Positions 38,534 through 48,639 of a stretch of DNA of 64,000 nt are shown one piece after another. Where the stretch lies: the NCBI GenBank assembly GCA_026967495.1, contig CP114060.1, positions 2,480,001 through 2,544,000 on the forward strand. The letters are read 5' to 3'. Position 1 is the stretch's first letter, and each line of letters begins with the position of its first letter. This DNA comes from Rouxiella badensis. Its GTDB lineage: Bacteria; Pseudomonadota; Gammaproteobacteria; Enterobacterales; Enterobacteriaceae. Position numbers and translations under genes: made by a program. The notes beneath the pieces were generated by a model. That model had not been told where the DNA came from, ran no database searches, and worked only from the letters and a program-made list of their open reading frames with translations.

Positions 38534-39127
38534 TTACTTACCTGCTGACATACCTGTTTGCATCGATATTTGCTGAGCGGACTTTAGGTGCTGCATAACA
38601 ACCGGCAGATGCGCGTCGGCCAGTGCCTTCACATCCGGATCCTTGATCTTCTTGGTGTCATTTTGCAGCGTCGACAGCACCATCTTATGGTCCTTGGTGC
38701 CGGCATTTTCCATATACATCTTGTCAAATGCGCCACCGCTCTGTTTTTCCAGCTTGGCGGCCATGGCCTTATGCTTGGCGTCCGGCTTAGTCGGCAGTGC
38801 CAGGCCCTTTTGCTGGGCGACAGCCTGTACTTTGGTCAAGGCTGCGCTGTGATCTTCGACCATCTGCTGAGCGAATGCTTTGACGTCGCTGCTTTGTGCC
38901 TTTTTCAGCGCTATCTTGGCGGCGGCGATTTCATTGATATTGGCCTGCGCCATGTCCTTCAACGCTTTTTCGTCGCCTGAGCTAAGCTTGGTGCTCGAGT
39001 CGGTCTGGCTGACGGCGCCATTCTGCGCGACGTTCGTCGGCGTCTGGGCTTGCACACCGGCAGAGCAGAACATCGCTGCCAGTGCCGAGAGGGTGATCAG
39101 CCCTTTCAAGATTTTATTTTTTTGCAT
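38534..39127 (-). CDS. Periplasmic DUF4142 protein
   Basis: 197 residues with a signal peptide (MQKNKILKGLITLSALAAMF, ending AGVQA) and a ferritin-like four-helix DUF4142 domain: ANINEIAAAKIALKKAQSSD, VKAFAQQMVEDHSAALTKVQ, then PVVMQHLKSAQQI. These proteins are exported and often stress or biofilm linked, with no defined activity. GGAG stands before the start. Intact. Confidence 0.85.
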   Translation of the reverse strand: MQKNKILKGLITLSALAAMFCSAGVQAQTPTNVAQNGAVSQTDSSTKLSSGDEKALKDMAQANINEIAAAKIALKKAQSSDVKAFAQQMVEDHSAALTKVQAVAQQKGLALPTKPDAKHKAMAAKLEKQSGGAFDKMYMENAGTKDHKMVLSTLQNDTKKIKDPDVKALADAHLPVVMQHLKSAQQISMQTGMSAGK

Positions 39128-39436
39128 TTTGTTCTCCTGATGGTCATGGGTAAGGTGGGTGTTAGGTCATTAACCCTTGGCAGCCTCGTATTTAAATGAC
39201 CACCGCAATGGTAAGTATAGTGGATCAACGATTTGAGACAGTAGTTTAAGTATGGTCCTCAAAGGAGGACGGCGGGGATGACGGAAGCAAAGAAGTGGAA
39301 ATTGCACAGTGCGGAGCGGTGTGGCAAAAGAGAACGTGACTCATACCGCGTTGAATCCTTACATCCATATTTACGTTAGGTTCTTTCCATAATTTAAAGG
39401 GGCTAGCGCCCCCAATTTTATTTACGTCCAATTAAG
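39128..39436. other. Non-coding interval
   Basis: About 310 bases between two minus-strand genes. A short TCCTCAAAGGAGGA inverted repeat is near 39257; otherwise I see nothing definite. Confidence 0.4.
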
Positions 39437-39685
39437 CTATTTACGCCCAATCAGGAGGCCTAGTAATAAACCTACACCTGCGGAAATAGAAATAGCGACG
39501 AAAGGGTTGCCCTCTACGCGATCTCTAACGACGTTGGCTGCATCTTGGGCAGCCTGGCTGCTCTGAGAGACGACTTTCTGTGCAGCCCCTTTTACCTGAT
39601 GAACATAATCATCAGTGAACTCGCCGTATTTTTCTTCAGCTTTTCCTGCGACTTCGTTAGCCTTGTCTTCTATTTTTCCAAACAT
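39437..39685 (-). CDS. CsbD/ElaB-like small stress protein
   Basis: 82 residues. The first ~30 follow the CsbD pattern (MFGKIEDKANEVAGKAEEKY). The rest is an amphipathic helix like DUF883/ElaB proteins (AAQDAANVVRDRVEGNPFVA) ending in a glycine-zipper membrane anchor, GVGLLLGLLIGRK. DUF883 proteins tether to the inner membrane and bind ribosomes in stationary phase. GGAAA precedes the start. Confidence 0.75.
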   Translation of the reverse strand: MFGKIEDKANEVAGKAEEKYGEFTDDYVHQVKGAAQKVVSQSSQAAQDAANVVRDRVEGNPFVAISISAGVGLLLGLLIGRK

Positions 39686-39902
39686 AGCGTTTCCTTTTAC
39701 ATTATTGTTAACCAGGAATGTTGGCCCATGCTGGGCTCTATATGAAGAGCAAGAGGCATGCCAAAATTTAAAGGCATTAAATTACAAAGTCTTATGTTTT
39801 TTTCAAAAAGAGAGGCAGACATGTCGTGGCGTAAATAGTCAAAAGTTAGTCTTTCTGACCATTATCAATATTACGTTGTGATATTTAATATCAGGCTTAT
39901 TG

Positions 39903-40073
39903 AACGCTTATTCTTCCTCGAACAGCCAATCACCAGTAACTTACGCCGACGATGTAGCGAATACCATTCTGACGGTGGCTAACGATAAAAATGCCCCGCT
40001 GTACAGTGCCGCGGGTGAGGATGCTATTCATTTTCTAAAAGAGGCGCAGCTTCGTTCTCCTTTTACTGACTGA
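39903..40073 (+). pseudogene. C-terminal tail of a short-chain dehydrogenase
   Basis: The frame NAYSSSNSQSPVTYADDVAN, TILTVANDKNAPLYSAAGED, AIHFLKEAQLRSPFTD ends at a stop at 40071-40073. YADDVANTIL..AN and AGEDA resemble the end of SDR oxidoreductases. Nothing upstream belongs to it, and an IS6-family remnant begins immediately after, so the gene body has been lost. Confidence 0.55.
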
Positions 40074-40079
40074 ACCCCG

Positions 40080-40475
40080 AGACCACCGTGGTGACCAATA
40101 GCCTTGCGAAAGAAACGCAGGGCGGCTGTGGCATCCGTTAAGCTGTCGCAGGAAGTCAATGGTCTGGCCCTTGTGCTGTCAACGGCCCGGTAGAGATATT
40201 TGCATTGGTCTTTGATTTTTATGTCGGTCTCTTCCATTCGCCATCGACGCCCGTACGGGACGTTTATACCGGCGAAACGCCTTGTCCAGTAAGGGCACAA
40301 GGCGGATAATCCAACGCTGCAGCGTGACTTGGTCAACAATAACCCTACGTTCTGCCACCCTCTCGTCGAGGTTGCGCAGGCTCAGGGTATAGGCCAGGTA
40401 CCCGCCAACACACAGGGTAATGATATCGACGGGATAATGCAGTCGTTTGAAGACGTTTCGAGTCAGAGGCATCAT
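40080..40475 (-). mobile_element. IS6-family transposase remnant (left half of an inverted pair)
   Basis: Minus-strand frames give FKRLHYPVDIITLCVGGYLA, YTLSLRNLDERVAERRVIVD, then WIIRLVPLLDKAFRRYKRPV and, in a second frame, IKDQCKYLYRAVDST and AALRFFRKAIGHHG. This is the N-terminal and first DDE part of an IS6-type transposase. It has several shifts and no 3' third or terminal repeat. It points away from the LPMO gene. Confidence 0.75.
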
Positions 40476-40534
40476 CAGGCAACATCACAAAAAACAGCAT
40501 GCTACCTGACGCCATCTTAATACGACACAACCAC

Positions 40535-42066
40535 TTACTTACATTGGTTGCTGGTTGCTTTCTCGGTTCGCCATGCGCCCCACGAACCGCCTTTACCCGG
40601 CTCTTCCTGGCCTGCATTCACGTACCACTGGTTTTGCCATACCTGGCCATTATGAGACACTTTGGTGCATTTTGTCGGGTAGGCAATCCTGGCGTTGTAA
40701 GCAGCTGCATCGCCAGGATTACCAGGCTGCTCGTCGCCAGGTTGCTCGTCGCCAGGCTTCTCGCTGGATTGTTCTGCTTTCAGAATTTTGGTTACTTCAC
40801 CCTTATTCTTTTGCGGATCGGTCACGGTCAATTTAACGCTTACGTTAAAGTCGCTATCGGCCGGTTTATGTAGACGTATACGTGTTTCTGCGCCACTGGT
40901 ATTTGCAAGTTCAACCTTATCGGCGTTACGTGTGACTTCCCAAGTATACTTTAATTGATTATTGGAGGTATCAGGGTCGGTGGTTTTTAACGCATCCAGC
41001 TCAAGCCATTCAGAATCTGTAATAGTGTTGCTGCTGGCAGTGATTACGGGAACTGGAGAAGCGCCAGTGCCTGGCTGAGTCTGCTCCTCAAGGGTTATAA
41101 CATAGGAGTAATTTGTATTTTTCCCTTTAGCATAAACATTATAATGATCGTCCGAATATTCAATCGATACCTCATCACCTTTTAAGGTGTCACCAATTTT
41201 CACTGGGAAGTTTTTGGTATCATTTACCGCATCGCCAAGGTCCGGCAGCCAATAATATGAACTCAGGTTTTCAGTGAGCGTATAGCTTACTTTACCCGCA
41301 TCCGCACCGGCTTTGAACAAACGGAAGGTAACTGTGTCGCCAGCCTTCAGATTTTTGGTCGCAGTGACGCCATCGCCAATGACTCCCCAGGAATCAACGA
41401 CTTCTCCACCACCTTGACCTAACCCGGTGAGTGTCACATCGCTGCAAGAAGTAAAGTTTTCACCTGTGCCATGCTGTCTGGAAACCGGCCACATCGTCAC
41501 GATAGTGTAATCACCATCAGTAATGTTACTAGGTAAATCTACCGTTTCAGAATAAATACCGAAACCACCAATTTGGCCATTTGGCCCTTTAACACCATCA
41601 AAACGGGCAAGCTCCTGCAAATCTTCCCAGCCAATGGTATCGGCATTATTTGTACCTGGTTTGGTGATGTAGTAGCCAATATGATCAGTACCGTGGTGCG
41701 CGGTGAAACGATAATCGAGGGTTATCTTGCCATTTTTAACGGTAATAGCTTTATGTTTCCATTGGTTAGCCGGTAACCCAAGATTTGGGTAACGGCTGTC
41801 GGCAGCACAAATTTTGCCTTTTTTAGCGTTTCTTTATAATTCAGACCACCGCCGACAATCTCCTGTGGTGTGGTAACGGCTCCACTGAACTGGCCAACGG
41901 CTTTACAGCCTGGAGAACCTGCGCCTGCCTGACCTGCTCGACAAAAAAATCCGCGAGCTGGGGGATTTTCTAAATAACCATGAGCGGAAGCCATGTTTGC
42001 ATGCAGAAAACCACCGACAGACAGCGTAGTAAGTAAAGCCAGAGATTTTAACTTAAATGTTTTCAT
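40535..42066 (-). CDS. AA10 lytic polysaccharide monooxygenase with a C-terminal chitin-binding domain, frameshifted
   Basis: Secreted copper enzyme that oxidatively cleaves chitin. The signal peptide ends MASA, placing the catalytic His 1 of HGYLENPPARGFFC at the mature N-terminus, as AA10 enzymes require; a second copper histidine is in FTAHHGTDHIGYYI. The chain goes on to CSDVTLTGL, a ~250-residue linker with beta-sandwich and Pro/Glu repeats (GDEQPGDEQPG), and a CBM5/12-type end (NGQVWQNQWYVNAGQEEPGK). One base is missing at 41784-41786; corrected length is 510. Start 42066 has AAGGA five bases upstream. It lies between inverted halves of an IS6 transposase. Confidence 0.88.
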
Positions 42067-42329
42067 AAGCAGTCCTTTACTAAAATTTATAAGGTTGAAT
42101 GGCAAAAGCGTGTTTGTTTAAGTGCTCACGAGAAACATCCGTTAAAAATGGATAATTTTCCTTCATTGGCCCTTATTTAGCTCCTTTAAACACAGTAAAA
42201 GATATTACTAAATTTAATTTCCTTTGTAGTTAAGGCTATTCTTCATTTATTTAAGAAATATCTTTAATTACAGTGGAATTATTTACTGAACAATTAAAAC
42301 AGCGCCCAGCTTAGAATGTCTGGGACTGT

Positions 42330-42620
42330 TGCGGACGGCACCGTTGGATTATCCGCCTTGTGCCCTTGCTGAATAAGGCGTTTCGCCGGTATAAACCTCC
42401 CGTACGGGCGTCGATGGCGACTGGAAGAGACCGACATCAAAATCAAAGGCCAGTGCAAATATCTGTACCGGGCCGTTGACAGCACAAGGGCCAGACCATT
42501 GACTTCCTACTGACAGCTAAACAGGATGCGACAGCCGCCCTGTGTTTCTTTCGCAAGGCTATTGGTCACCACGGTGAGTTCCGGGGAGCGACTGTCAATA
42601 AATCACGTCAAGACAGGGAT
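42330..42620 (+). mobile_element. IS6-family transposase remnant (right half of an inverted pair)
   Basis: The plus strand reads WIIRLVPLLNKAFRRYKPPV, RASMATG, then, after shifts, IDFLLTAKQDATAALCFFRK, AIGHHGE. The DNA is nearly the same as the reverse complement of 40080-40340, making a long inverted repeat around the LPMO gene. It has stops and shifts and no ends, so it is dead. Confidence 0.7.
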
Positions 42621-43089
42621 GATTGATCAGTGTATTTTTCGCTTTCACTGCACACAGAGAAAATAAATACTTACTTTCAAGATTATTGTCCGCGGTGTTT
42701 ATTAATGGAAGTGCGAGTGTGTCAATATCAGGCATGCCGTTCCGAATGTTGGTAAATAATAAATAAATTTCATCCTTATTAATGGTCAGCGTTGACGAAT
42801 TAATAGTAATGCCAATTCATGCCTAAAAAATTCCAATTTTATTACTCTATTCGAATTGAAAACTCATTTAATGAATAAATCCAGCTTAAACAGAAATCTA
42901 TACCTGGATTAGTATCAACGTGCGCTGTTCGTACAAAGCACCCCCTTTGTACTTATACAGGCACCTCTTTGCCATCTATAGTCATTCACACCCTGAGAGT
43001 GACACTTTTGAGTGATTCAGGGTATGCACTTACTGGTTACAAATATTGTGCCAGAATCATGTGATTTGATGATTGCCGCTTTACTTTCG
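42621..43089. other. AT-rich spacer
   Basis: About 470 bases between the two IS remnants. I see no gene. An ACCCTGA/TCAGGGT inverted pair lies near 42990-43025. Confidence 0.4.
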
Positions 43090-43940
43090 AGCCAGTAAGT
43101 GCCCCACGTTTGCTAACGAATACTCAGGGCATGCAGAAAAACTGCTGGCTATGTTTCTTTCGAAGAACGTGGGATGCATACCCATCCCTGATAAAAAGGA
43201 GTTGGCCATGACCACGATAGATCAGTTTGCTGCCCATGTTGGTCTGGACTGGGTGGATAAAAAGCACGATGTCTGTGTTCAGTTTAAAAACGGCGAGCGC
43301 ATATTCCATGTGGTTGAACACACTCCGGAAGCGCTTGTTATCGGGACTCAACGAATTGCACCAAAAGGTGAAAGGCAGGATCGCTACCATTGACTGCAGA
43401 CCCGAGTGTTATAGAGACTAATGCTTTGATGGCAACAGCACTGCCGACACAAATTAAAGTCGTGAGTGAAATCATCAAAACCTATGACGAACGCATTGAA
43501 ACGCTGTTTGACACATTGCCAGATGCTGAACTGTTCAAATTACTGCCGGGCATGGGCTCACGAATGCTTGCAGCACTGGGTGATAATCGCAACCGCTTCA
43601 AGAGCGCCGAAGAAATTCAAAACTACGCTGGAATTGCGCCAGTAACCGAACGAAGTGGTCAAAAATCATGGGTTCACTGGCGTTGGCAATGTGCGAAGTT
43701 CGTCCGACAAACATTGGTGGAATGGGCTAAGAAGACGGTAAATTCCTCATACTGAACCAAACTGTATTATCAGAGCCTCTGAGAAAAAGGAAAATCTCAT
43801 CAATCGTCATCTGGGACTCTGGCATTCAAATGGATAGGGATCATTTACCGCTGCTGGAAGACCAAAATCCGTTACGACGAAGCGAAATATTTGCTGGCAC
43901 TCGAAGCGCGAAAATCGCCCTTGTTGATGTCGTAAAAAGC
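43090..43940 (+). mobile_element. IS110-family remnant with a large internal deletion
   Basis: The frame at 43208 starts MTTIDQFAAHVGLDWVDKKH, the DEDD-type N-terminal segment of IS110 transposases. It jumps directly, near 43380, to the C-terminal transposase_20 part (SVIETNALMATALPTQIKVV, ELFKLLPGMGSRMLAALGDN, NYAGIAPVTERSGQKSWVHW), losing roughly 170 codons. After 43752 a stop interrupts the tail, which can still be read as AFKWIGIIYRCWKTKIRYDE and ends at 43935. Non-functional. Confidence 0.8.
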
Positions 43941-43987
43941 TTGTCGAATGTCTCAGGGCGTGAAGCGGAAGCGGGTATCTTTGTTGG

Positions 43988-44880
43988 TCATGTCCGATAA
44001 CGCAGGGCTTCAACCAGCAGTTTCATGGCTCGGGAAGTTTCTCGTCTGCTTGGATAGTAAAGGTAATAGCCCGGAAAAGTAGGACACCATTCGGCAATCA
44101 GCTCCTGTAGCCTTCCATCTGCAATGTGTTGAGCCACTGAATCTCTTGGGACAAAAGCCAATCCTACGCCATCCAGCGCGGCATTAATGACCTGATAGAG
44201 GCTGTTTAAGATAAGCTGGCCATCAACGCGTACGCGAACCTCTTGCTTACCTTTCTTAAACTCCCACGCATACAGCCCGCCATAGGTGGGAAGACGAAAG
44301 CTGATGCAGTTATGATGCTCAAGATCCCATGGCGTTTTCGGCGGAGTATGACTTGCCAGATAGTCAGGAGAACCGATGACCGCAAAGCGGTGGTCCTGAC
44401 CAACCCGCACGGCAATCATACCGCTGGCCACCTCATCACCAAGACGGATACCCATATCGTAGCTTTCAGCGGCAATATCTGTCATGCCGTAATCGACGGA
44501 GACTTCAACTCTGATGTCTGGCCATTCCTTGAGAAATCTAGCAAGCCTGGGCCACAGCAGTGTATCAGCAGCATGTTCACTCGCGGTGATGCGCAGTGTA
44601 CCGCTCGGTTTATCCCTCATCTCCGCAATGGCTGCCATTTCAGCCTGTACTTCTGCAAGCCGGGGGAGGCGGTTTCAAGCAGCCGGGTGCCCGCATCTGT
44701 TGTCGAAACGCTGCGGGTGGTACGCGTCAGCAGGCGAACACCTAATCTGGATTCAAGCGTGCGCACGGTCTGGCTCAGGGCTGACTGACTGACACCCAGT
44801 TTAGCCGCAGCGCGCGTAAAGCTGCGCTCCTGTGCGACGGTAATGAAGGCAATAATACCGGTAAAGTCATCACTGGCCAT
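43988..44880 (-). CDS. LysR-family transcriptional regulator, frameshifted
   Basis: Winged helix FTGIIAFITVAQERSFTRAA, then GVSQSALSQTVRTLESRL; effector domain from EMRDKPSGTLRITASEHAAD to the tail PTFPGYYLYYPSRRETSRAM. One base is missing in the G run 44662-44666; corrected length is 297. It is divergent from an aldo/keto reductase gene (147-base gap), a common LysR/AKR pair in which the regulator controls the reductase. Confidence 0.85.
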
Positions 44881-45027
44881 TTATAAGTCCTGCTTCTAAT
44901 TTAATCCTGATTTTACACTCTAATATTATCAGTAAATACCTTTTAGACTTTCAAAACTAAACACCTCCGCAGTCAGAACCGTTCTGCGCTTTTAAAACAC
45001 ACGATTTAACCAAGAGGTTCATAGTTA

Positions 45028-46051
45028 ATGAAATATCGCAAATTAGGCAACACCGGAATGGCAGTGTCTTCACTGGCGCTGGGTACCATGTATTTTGGTG
45101 CAGAAACTTCAGAAAAGGACGCCTTCAGTATCCTTGATGCCTTTGTCGATGCGGGCGGTAATTTTATCGATACGGCAGACGTTTACGTTGGCAGCGTTTC
45201 AGAACAAATTATAGGCCGCTGGCTAAAAGCCCGGCAGGGAGGTGCCGCAGGGAATATTGTACTGGCCAGTAAAGGCCGGTTCCCGACAGGTAAAGACATC
45301 AATGATGCTGGTTTGTCCCGACGTCACCTTAACCGTGCGCTGAATGCTTCTCTCGAACGTCTCGGCGTTGAGACTATCGATCTGTATCAGGTTCACGCAT
45401 GGGACCCCCATACGCCGGTGGAAGCAACCCTGTTATTCCTGGATGACGCAGTTCGTACAGGCAAGATTAACTATGTGGGGCTTTCGAACTTCACCGGTTG
45501 GCAGGTTCAGCTGATGGTATCTACAGCCAAAGCAATGGGGCTTCATCTGCCGGTCACTCTTCAACTGCAGTACAGTCTGCTTTCTCGCGAATGTGAATGG
45601 GAAATGGTTCCGAGTCTCATTACATAATGGCCTGGGACTTCTGCCATGGTCACCGCTGGCAGGTGGATTCTTGACAGGGAAATATACCCGCGAGGGTAAG
45701 CCGTCCTCGGACAGCCGGGCAGGCTCTGACAACCCTCTCTACCAGCAGGTTTCGGCTGAGTATGCCGCCTCAGCACGTAACTGGGATACTATCGACACCG
45801 TCGTGAAAATTGCAAAAGAGATCAATGCCACGCCAGCACAGGTTTCTCTGAGCTGGCTTGCTGATAGACCGGGGGTAACCGCTCCCATCTTTGGTGCCCG
45901 CACGCTTGAGCAGTTGAGAGATGGGCTGGGCGCGGCAGAGCTTACGTTGGATGGCGGGGCAACTGAAGCCCTAAATGAGGTCAGTGCCCCTGTTCCGGGT
46001 GGGTATCCTTACGGCGCATTTGGACGTGGTCAGCGGTCCCGTCAGCTGTAA
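45028..46051 (+). CDS. Aldo/keto reductase, frameshifted
   Basis: NADPH-dependent (beta/alpha)8 oxidoreductase. Visible: MKYRKLGNTGMAVSSLALGT, the catalytic FIDTADVYVGSVSEQIIGRW (Asp and Tyr), KGRFPTGKDIN in place of the usual catalytic-lysine strand, the IDLYQVHAWDPHTPVE strand with its histidine, and the cofactor end PIFGARTLEQLRDGLGA. A one-base insertion near 45611-45613 splits it; corrected length is about 340 residues. AGAGGTT precedes the start. The divergent LysR gene is its probable regulator. Confidence 0.87.
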
Positions 46052-46183
46052 TTTACAAGACACTCAATTAAGGCTGGTTAATCAACACCGGCCTGCTTCA
46101 TCCGCTTTTTGCAGGCATAAAGCACTTTATAACTTCCGTGAAGATGCAAGGAAGATCACGAAGTGAAAATTAGAGGTTACAAA

Positions 46184-46253
46184 CTTCCGCTATTCGCTCA
46201 TAGCGGACCTCCAGCTCAGTTAGCTTGTCCGCTTTGTGCTAGGAGCGGACATC
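46184..46253. repeat. Intergenic AGCGGAC-type repeat, copy A
   Basis: CGCTCATAGCGGACCTCCAG and CTTGTCCGCTTTGTGCTAGG with GAGCGGACATCAC. Related pieces occur at about 47351-47405, 50398-50445, 50990-51035, 51917-51960 and 62630-62712, always outside genes. It looks like a dispersed enterobacterial intergenic repeat with inverted GTCCGC/GCGGAC arms. Confidence 0.45.
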
Positions 46254-46330
46254 ACTAATCAGGGACATAAAGACTGAACAATGTAAGTACTAAAAACTTT
46301 CTGCCCATCAAGGGGAAGTCGTTAGCGATT

Positions 46331-47281
46331 CTAAGATGATTTGCGAGTGAACTGCTGCTCAGTAATAGTACTGCCCCATTGATCGCCTTCCCATTCTTTC
46401 GCTAACTCAAATCCGAATGATTCGTACAATCGTCTTGCCGCGGTCAGTTTATTGAATGTCCATAATTGCACCGAAGAGAAGCTCTGCTCATCACAAAAAC
46501 TCATCGCTTCTCCAATGAGTTTTCTACCCAGTCCGCTGCCACGACAACCATCGTCAAGGATGAACCAGCGCAGATGTGCCTCATTATTTCCCAAGTCCTC
46601 ACCGTCTATTGCAACTGAGCCGACTATGCGTTCATTCACCATTGCCAGCCAAATCTGATTGCATGGCTTATCCAGGCGAGCTGAAAAATCTGCAAGGCCT
46701 GCGGCAACCTTAGCTTCAAAAAAATGGCCAAAATTATGCTCTCTGGCGTAATAGCCTCCATGCATTTCAGTAATACGGCCAATCATACCCGCATGATAAC
46801 CCGTCACTATTTTGAAGTTGATTTGCAATTTCCCTTCGGTGTTTTCCCGACTGGATTTCAGTGCGCTGGAATATGAAGAAAGACTTTGTGATACAGTCTC
46901 TTGCGTAAAGGGATCAAGCTTATCCAAAGCTGCTGCGACCCGCTGCTCAGCGTAAGCATTGATACTCCGTACCGTCTTTTTGCCCTTCCCAGTGAGGCTT
47001 AAAAGCTTCGCCCTCGCGTCATCAGCGGACGTGTTTTCTTCAAGTTCTCCGGCTTCAACGAGCTTAGCGACCATGCGGCTGATGCTGGATTTCTCAAGCT
47101 CTAAAATCTGCACCAGTTGAGCGGCTGTTACTGACCCATGCGTTTCAACTTCAAGTAATGCGTGAACGGCAGAGGGAGGATAATCTGTTGCAGCCAGACT
47201 TTGGTTCATGAAGCCTAACTCTCGCACCATTAAACGTGATGCAGCACGGATGTTTTTTATGTTCTGACGCTCTGTAATCAT
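46331..47281 (-). CDS. MarR-GNAT fusion: regulator with an N-acetyltransferase domain
   Basis: 316 residues, two domains. Residues 1-140 are MarR-like (VHALLEVETHGSVTAAQLVQ, LELEKSSISRMVAKLVEAGE, then the LTGKGKKTV wing). Residues 155-316 are a GNAT acetyltransferase (NQIWLAMVNERIVGSVAIDG, then the acetyl-CoA loop in GCRGSGLGRKLIGEAMSFCD and ARRLYESFGFELAKEWEG). Such fusions are widespread but poorly defined; they may sense or acetylate a small molecule and control their own gene. A 41-bp perfect palindrome covers the region just before the start. Intact. Confidence 0.87.
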   Translation of the reverse strand: MITERQNIKNIRAASRLMVRELGFMNQSLAATDYPPSAVHALLEVETHGSVTAAQLVQILELEKSSISRMVAKLVEAGELEENTSADDARAKLLSLTGKGKKTVRSINAYAEQRVAAALDKLDPFTQETVSQSLSSYSSALKSSRENTEGKLQINFKIVTGYHAGMIGRITEMHGGYYAREHNFGHFFEAKVAAGLADFSARLDKPCNQIWLAMVNERIVGSVAIDGEDLGNNEAHLRWFILDDGCRGSGLGRKLIGEAMSFCDEQSFSSVQLWTFNKLTAARRLYESFGFELAKEWEGDQWGSTITEQQFTRKSS

Positions 47282-47289
47282 TATGATTG

Positions 47290-47330
47290 CCCTGTGACAA
47301 TGGTTGTATTATACAACCATTGTCACAGGG
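47290..47330 (-). promoter_or_regulatory. 41-bp perfect palindromic operator of the MarR-GNAT gene
   Basis: Nineteen-base arms (47290-47308 and 47312-47330) are exact inverse complements around TTA. The core TTGTATTATACAA is a typical MarR-family site. It starts nine bases before the ATG and covers the ribosome site, so a bound dimer could block both transcription and, as RNA hairpin, translation. Confidence 0.7.
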
Positions 47331-47475
47331 TGCTTGTCAATCTCTTACTTAATGTCCGAACTTCGCTCACAGCGGAAGTCCAGCCTTCTCGGCTTCACGC
47401 CAGAAGCGAACCTTACTCAGGTTAAGCATTACTGGCCTGTAAGCGTTGTGTAAAAGATGACCAAGTAATGGCCAT

Positions 47476-48441
47476 TTACACGCGTCTGAAACTTCCCCGA
47501 TATTGCAGGGGCGTGACGCTGATCCGCCGCTGAAAAGCACTACGCATCTGATCGGGACCGGAAAAGCCACAGTCAAAAGCGATGGTCTTAAGGGGCAGTT
47601 CTGTAGATTCAAGCAAGTTGCGAGCCTGATCCAGGCGTATTCCTTCCACGAATTCATGCGGTGTGATGCCCAGTTCAGTGACGAAGAGACGCGCAATGCT
47701 GCGTGGGCTGACGCCTCCAATATCTGCCAGCCGCTCAACCGGAAAGGCTTCGCCCACATGCTCCATAACATAGGTTTGTACCTTTCCCAGCGGAGTATCA
47801 GGGGCGCGATCTGCGATTAGCAGCGGGCTGAACTGGGATTGGCCACCCTGGCGTTGTGCCACCACGACCAGTATTTTGGCACAGGCAAGCGATATGGCCG
47901 GTCCATGATCTTCTCTAACTAAAGCGAGGCTAAGGTCAATGCCGGCTGTCACGCCAGCGGAGGTCACCAGACGACCGTCGCGCGCATGGATCCGATCTTG
48001 CTCGACCCGCGCTGAGGGGAACTGACTGGCAAGCTGCTCGGAACAAAGCCAGTGGGTGGTAACAGTACGCTCATTGAGAAGTCCGGCATGGCCGAGAACA
48101 AAAGCGCCGGTGCAAATCGAGCCATATCGTTGGGCCGCAACGCCCCACGTCCGTAGCCACGCTGACATAGCAGCGTCGGGTAGGGTGGTTGGAAGGTGCG
48201 GGCCACCGGCCACCAGAACGGTGTCAAAAGATCGCTCGGCCTGCTCGAAGGTAAGATCAGCGACCATCCACATTCCGTTGGAGCTGCGTATGCGCTGTGT
48301 AGTTGCCGCCACCAGGACACAGTGGTAATGGTCCTCTTCGGGCAAGAAGTCATTAGCCGTTGTGAACACATCTAGCGGACCGGCAACGTCTAACGCCTGA
48401 ACGCCTTCGAAAATGACCAGTGCAACCTCTCTCTTTGCCAT
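47476..48441 (-). CDS. GlxA-type regulator (DJ-1/PfpI domain plus AraC domain)
   Basis: 321 residues from ATG 48441, which has AAGG upstream; a TTG at 48462 is the longer alternative. The N-terminal half is a DJ-1/PfpI-like domain (VALVIFEGVQALDVAGPLDV, then the nucleophile-elbow region YGSICTGAFVLGHAGLLNER). The C-terminal half is an AraC helix-turn-helix (VERLADIGGVSPRSIARLFV, then FDCGFSGPDQMRSAFQRRIS). It is divergent from the alpha/beta hydrolase gene and probably controls it and the following metallo-hydrolase gene. Confidence 0.88.
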   Translation of the reverse strand: MAKREVALVIFEGVQALDVAGPLDVFTTANDFLPEEDHYHCVLVAATTQRIRSSNGMWMVADLTFEQAERSFDTVLVAGGPHLPTTLPDAAMSAWLRTWGVAAQRYGSICTGAFVLGHAGLLNERTVTTHWLCSEQLASQFPSARVEQDRIHARDGRLVTSAGVTAGIDLSLALVREDHGPAISLACAKILVVVAQRQGGQSQFSPLLIADRAPDTPLGKVQTYVMEHVGEAFPVERLADIGGVSPRSIARLFVTELGITPHEFVEGIRLDQARNLLESTELPLKTIAFDCGFSGPDQMRSAFQRRISVTPLQYRGSFRRV

Positions 48442-48639
48442 CAGGACCCTTACTTTTGTCAAAAATGATCCGAAATTCCGGCCACTAAGCCACTAAAACG
48501 GACTTTGGCAGTTTATCACAGACACTTGGCAGCTTTCAGCTTAGCAAGGCGATTGCCGCAAGATTCAGTTGCCGCGATGATGAGTGGGTCGACTAGAAGG
48601 TCTTCTTCGAATACCGGCCGACACCTTAGGAGAAGTATT

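Noticed and set aside
43073..43755. Two intact small proteins at the IS110 remnant
   Set aside because: They are the N- and C-terminal parts of one IS110 transposase joined by an internal deletion, with a stop-ridden tail.
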